From assembly GCA_946544235.1 (NCBI GenBank), contig CAMNMC010000070.1, positions 1 through 64,000 of the forward strand: DNA of 64,000 bases. Reading direction: 5' to 3'. Source of the stretch: an uncultured Lachnospiraceae bacterium. Its GTDB lineage: Bacteria > Bacillota > Clostridia > Lachnospirales > Lachnospiraceae. Position 1 is the first letter of the stretch; each line of letters opens with the position of its first letter. Below, in pieces: positions 60,013 through 64,000 of the stretch. Under the pieces are notes generated by a model that saw only the letters and a list, made by a program, of their open reading frames with translations, had not been told where the DNA came from and made no database searches. Both the position numbers and the translations under genes were made by a program.

Positions 60013-61470
60013 ATGAAGAAGGGGAAAATCATTGTAATACTGGTTATACTGGCTGTACTTGTTGGAGCCGGTATATTTTTTGTTCAACGGTTTTTAAAGA
60101 AAGACAAAGGGGATGACGGGAGGCTTGTTTATGTTGAGTCGGTTGCTTCCATAACCGGCCACGGAACGGGGCTTTCCAACAGATATATGGGTATTGTTGA
60201 GGCCCAGGAGACCAAGAAGGTCGAGAAGGATGACAGTAAAAAAATAGCAGAGATATTTGTCAGTGTTGGTGACAGAGTTAATGAGGGCGACCAGCTCTTT
60301 TCTTATGATACAGAAGAGATGAAACTTGACCTTCAGGAAATGGAACTCGAGCTTGACAGTATAGAGAACTCGATCGCAAGCGATAAGCAGCGTATCAATG
60401 ATCTCTATGAGCAGAGAGAAAAAGTTCCGGATGAAGATAAACTCAGTATCACAAGTCAGATAAATAATATTACCGCAGAACTCAAGCAGGAGGAATACGA
60501 TCTTTCCACAAAAGAGCTAGAGATAGAGAGACAGAAGGAAGCTATCGAGTCTGCTGTTGTATTTTCCCCAATGAGCGGTACCGTAAAGAAGATTAATAAG
60601 GACAGTAATCAGAGCGGATACGGCTATGGTGACGGCTCTGACAATTCCTTCATAACAATTATGGCTGATGGCGACTACAGGATCAAGGGAACTGTTTCTG
60701 AGAATAATATTTATGAACTTACTTCAGGTATGCCTGTTATCATCCGTTCAAGAGTTGATGAAAATAAGACCTGGAACGGTACGATCAGCAAGATCGATCT
60801 CGAACCTCAGCAGCAGGGCGGAGATGAATATTATTACGGCAAAATGGGTGAGAGCACATCAAAATACACCTTCTATGTAAAGATCAATTCATTCGACGGA
60901 CTTATGCTCGGACAGCATCTCTATATTGAGATGGATTATGGTCAGGGTGAGGTTAAAGAAGGACTTAACATACCTTCATATTATTTCGTGACCGAAAATG
61001 GTGAATATTATCTCTGGGTACGTGATGATAATAAGAATATCGAGAAGAGAAAGGTTTCCGTTGGAGAATATGACGAAAATCTTGACGTTTACGAGGTTTT
61101 ATCAGGAATTACAGACAGTGATTATATTGCTTTCCCTGACGATACTATAAAAGATGGATATAAGACTACCACCAACTATGAGGATATAATGGATCAGATG
61201 GATATCCCGGATGGCGGAGATTATGGCGATGATATGTATGATGACAGCATATATGACGACGGTAAGTATGATGAGCAGATGATGCCGGATGATGACATGC
61301 AGTATATTCCGACAGGTGATGACGGAAGTTATATGCTTCCGGATGGAAGTATGTCGGACGATGCCGGAAATATGGATGAAATTGCCACTGTCGAGGATAA
61401 CAGTGATAATATAGACGGTAGCGAAAAACTTCCTGTAGAAGGCTCTGATAATACGGATGGAGGTGAGTAA
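60013..61470 (+). CDS. HlyD/MacA-like efflux adaptor subunit with Asp/Met/Tyr-rich C-terminal tail
   Basis: N-terminal TM, lipoyl/coiled-coil/lipoyl arrangement; followed by ABC ATPase. Confidence 0.85.
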   Translation: MKKGKIIVILVILAVLVGAGIFFVQRFLKKDKGDDGRLVYVESVASITGHGTGLSNRYMGIVEAQETKKVEKDDSKKIAEIFVSVGDRVNEGDQLFSYDTEEMKLDLQEMELELDSIENSIASDKQRINDLYEQREKVPDEDKLSITSQINNITAELKQEEYDLSTKELEIERQKEAIESAVVFSPMSGTVKKINKDSNQSGYGYGDGSDNSFITIMADGDYRIKGTVSENNIYELTSGMPVIIRSRVDENKTWNGTISKIDLEPQQQGGDEYYYGKMGESTSKYTFYVKINSFDGLMLGQHLYIEMDYGQGEVKEGLNIPSYYFVTENGEYYLWVRDDNKNIEKRKVSVGEYDENLDVYEVLSGITDSDYIAFPDDTIKDGYKTTTNYEDIMDQMDIPDGGDYGDDMYDDSIYDDGKYDEQMMPDDDMQYIPTGDDGSYMLPDGSMSDDAGNMDEIATVEDNSDNIDGSEKLPVEGSDNTDGGE

Positions 61471-62448
61471 ATGCTCCTTCATTTGGAAAATATCAACAAA
61501 AGCTATAATCAGGGCAAGATGGAAGTACCTGTTCTTCATGATATCAATCTTGATATAGAAGAGGGTGAATATGTTGCTGTCATGGGACCTTCAGGTTCCG
61601 GCAAATCAACCCTGATGAATATAATAGGCTGTCTCGATAAACCGACAGAAGGCAGTTATATCCTTGATGATGTTGAGGTTGCCGGTATGAAAGACAGGGA
61701 ACTGTCTGTAGTAAGAAATAAGAGTATCGGTTTTGTATTTCAGAACTTTAATCTTCTTCCGAGACAGACTGCACTTCAGAATGTCGAGCTTCCGCTGCAG
61801 TATGCAAAGGTTCCGAGAAAACAACGTAAGAAGAAGTGTAAGGAAGCCCTCGCAAGTGTAGAGCTTTCGGACAGAATGAGTTTTAAACCTACTCAGCTTT
61901 CCGGTGGTCAGAAGCAGAGGGTTGCCATAGCCAGAGCTATGGTTAATTCACCTAAGATACTGCTTGCTGACGAGCCTACGGGTGCACTTGATTCCAGATC
62001 CGGACTTCAGGTAATGGGACTTTTTGAGAAGCTTCACAGAGAGGGTGTTACCATAATCATGATCACCCACGCCAAAGAGATCGCTGAATACGCAGACAGA
62101 ATAATCACTATATTTGACGGACGCGTTACAAGTGATGAGATGAACGAGAATAAACGTACGGCTGTTTATGAATCGGAATCTGATGGGGCGGCCGTTTCAC
62201 AGAGCTTTAATGATGATGAGCCTGATGACGATATTGAGGAGATCATTACCGACAGGCTCAGAAAGATTCAGAGTAATGACGCATCATCCGGTTATGAGGT
62301 TGATGGTGATGTTATGATTGATCGCCTTGAAACCATACAGGACGAAGATAATTCAGGCAATTCTGGTGTTGACGGAGATGCTCTGATGGACAGACTTCAG
62401 ACTATTAAGGATGAGGATGCTGAAGAGAAAGAGGGTGACACAGAATGA
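61471..62448 (+). CDS. MacB-type ABC transporter ATP-binding protein with repetitive C-terminal extension
   Basis: GPSGSGKSTLMNIIG..LSGGQKQRVAIARAM..LLADEPTGALDSRSG; extension with three DRLxxIxxxD repeats. Confidence 0.93.
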   Translation: MLLHLENINKSYNQGKMEVPVLHDINLDIEEGEYVAVMGPSGSGKSTLMNIIGCLDKPTEGSYILDDVEVAGMKDRELSVVRNKSIGFVFQNFNLLPRQTALQNVELPLQYAKVPRKQRKKKCKEALASVELSDRMSFKPTQLSGGQKQRVAIARAMVNSPKILLADEPTGALDSRSGLQVMGLFEKLHREGVTIIMITHAKEIAEYADRIITIFDGRVTSDEMNENKRTAVYESESDGAAVSQSFNDDEPDDDIEEIITDRLRKIQSNDASSGYEVDGDVMIDRLETIQDEDNSGNSGVDGDALMDRLQTIKDEDAEEKEGDTE

Positions 62449-63875
62449 AGAAACTGATCATCACTCTGATAGTTCTTGCTGTCGTTGTTGCAGGAACGAT
62501 CATCGGCGTAAAGATATATAAGGATCACAGAAAGAATACCAATCCGGTAAAATGCATAAACGTTTCATATCTTAATTCCGGTTATCCTGAATATGGCGAT
62601 ATGCTTGACGGAAATATTTCCGAGACAGGAGATCAGAAGGTTTATGTTGATATGTCAAGTGTTATTGCGGAGGTTCATGTTGAACCCGGTCAGCAGGTAA
62701 ATGTCGGAGACAAGCTTCTTTCTTATGATACCACCAGACAGCAACTTGCCATCGACAGTATGAAGACGCAGTATGAAGTATACAAGACCGATATACTTGT
62801 GGCTGAGAGAGAGCTTGAAAAGCTTAAAAACATGACTCCTCTAGAGGATATGACAACTGAGACAACGACAGAACTGACAACTGAGGAGACAACAGAGCTT
62901 ACAACTGAGGCAACGACGGAAAATACAGGTACACCTACCGATGCCGATAAACCTAACCCGGAGGATGTATTCAGAGAGCATCCTGACTGGGTAATGTATC
63001 CTGACGGACACTTTGGTCCGCTTTATCCTGATGAGGATATTGATGATACTGAAGATCCTGATGACGGATTTGATCCTGACGATTATTTTGATCCGGATGA
63101 ACCTTATGAGCCTATTTATGACAGGGCAACTCTTAAGGAAATGATAGCCGATAAGGAAAAGGAAATAAAGAAGATGAAGAATGATCTTGAAATATATGAG
63201 ATCAAGATTCAGAAGGAAGAGAAAAAGCTTGATGAAGGAAATGTTTATGCAGCCATTAACGGCGTTGTCAAAACAGTTAATGTAACTGATGAGGCTATCT
63301 CGAGTTATCAGCCTGTTATAGTTGTTTCAGCTAATTCCGGTTATAAAACAGAAGTAAGTATAAGTGAATGGCAGCTTGATGAAGTAAATATCGGTGATCC
63401 TGTTTCCATATATTCCTATGAAACAGGAATGGCATATACCGGTAAGATTTCTTCGATAGATAAGACTCCGACCGAGGATTATGGTTATTATTATGGCGGT
63501 GGGGCGACAGCATCGAGATATCCTATGACTATAGTTATCGATGAGCCATGTGATGACCTTCAGCCGGGTTACTGGGTTCAGATAACTCTTGGTGAAGGCG
63601 GCGGTTATGATCCGTTTGGCGGTATGAGTGACAAGCTTTATCTGCCTCTACCTTATGTGCGTGAAGAAAACGGCAATTATTATGTAATGGCTTATGATAA
63701 TGGTCGTTTAAAGAAAAGATTTGTTAAAACAGGCAAGGTTGTATATGGATATGCTATTGAGATCAAAAGCGGACTGTCCATGGATGACTCTATAGCCTTC
63801 CCGTATGGCAAGGATGTAACCGAAGGCAAGAAATGTATCATTACAGAAAACTTTGATGAGATGATGGGATATTAG
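62445..63875 (+). CDS. Second HlyD/MacA-like efflux adaptor with TTE- and Asp-rich insert
   Basis: N-terminal TM; EVHVEPGQQVNVGDKLLSYDT; insert TTETTTELTTEETTELTTEATTEN..DEDIDDTEDPDDGFDPDDYFDPDEPYEP. Confidence 0.83.
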   Translation: MKKLIITLIVLAVVVAGTIIGVKIYKDHRKNTNPVKCINVSYLNSGYPEYGDMLDGNISETGDQKVYVDMSSVIAEVHVEPGQQVNVGDKLLSYDTTRQQLAIDSMKTQYEVYKTDILVAERELEKLKNMTPLEDMTTETTTELTTEETTELTTEATTENTGTPTDADKPNPEDVFREHPDWVMYPDGHFGPLYPDEDIDDTEDPDDGFDPDDYFDPDEPYEPIYDRATLKEMIADKEKEIKKMKNDLEIYEIKIQKEEKKLDEGNVYAAINGVVKTVNVTDEAISSYQPVIVVSANSGYKTEVSISEWQLDEVNIGDPVSIYSYETGMAYTGKISSIDKTPTEDYGYYYGGGATASRYPMTIVIDEPCDDLQPGYWVQITLGEGGGYDPFGGMSDKLYLPLPYVREENGNYYVMAYDNGRLKKRFVKTGKVVYGYAIEIKSGLSMDDSIAFPYGKDVTEGKKCIITENFDEMMGY

Positions 63876-63887
63876 GAGGAAGGAAAT

Positions 63888-64000
63888 ATGATTGAAAATA
63901 TCAGGCTTTCGTTTCAGGGTATATTCGGACATAAGCTTCGTTCCTTTCTGACTATGCTCGGTATTATTATCGGTATTGCTGCCATTATTGCAATTGTATC
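63888..64000 (+). CDS. MacB-like ABC transporter permease, 3'-truncated by window edge
   Basis: [37 protein letters not shown]. Confidence 0.9.
   Translation, partial: MIENIRLSFQGIFGHKLRSFLTMLGIIIGIAAIIAIV

Overview
The window is a 64 kb low-to-moderate GC chromosomal segment of a Clostridia bacterium, most likely Lachnospiraceae (inferred from gene content, not tested by search). Every coding region I can support is on the + strand. Most are housekeeping genes: glnS, groES-groEL with a CIRCE operator, murI, hisC, rarA, punA, metH, ilvN, polA, coaE, ackA, rpmF, plsX-rnc-smc-ftsY, ilvA, a radical-SAM pair followed by rng, rplU-prp-rpmA-obgE-yhbY-nadD-yqeK-rsfS, and an ABC efflux cassette running off the right edge. 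The accessory content of most interest is non-coding. (1) A dispersed intergenic family of about 65-75 bp hairpins occurs at 8 places in 4 intergenic regions. In the six clear copies a conserved 25-nt loop (GARGGCGTATTYTNNCTACAACYGA) sits between long, near-perfect stems whose outer sequence differs at every site. The loop appears in both orientations, and members sit alone or in tandem groups of 2-3. (2) A second element type pairs near-identical terminator hairpins around GAA-triloop hairpins; it occurs after tRNA-Thr and, as a tandem repeat, upstream of rplU. Also notable: a dockerin-bearing glucosaminidase next to a membrane-anchored cohesin-like protein, Gln/Asn/Gly/Tyr-rich low-complexity membrane proteins, a split metH / RACo-like gene complement, and an ABC exporter cassette with two adaptors carrying unusual acidic inserts.
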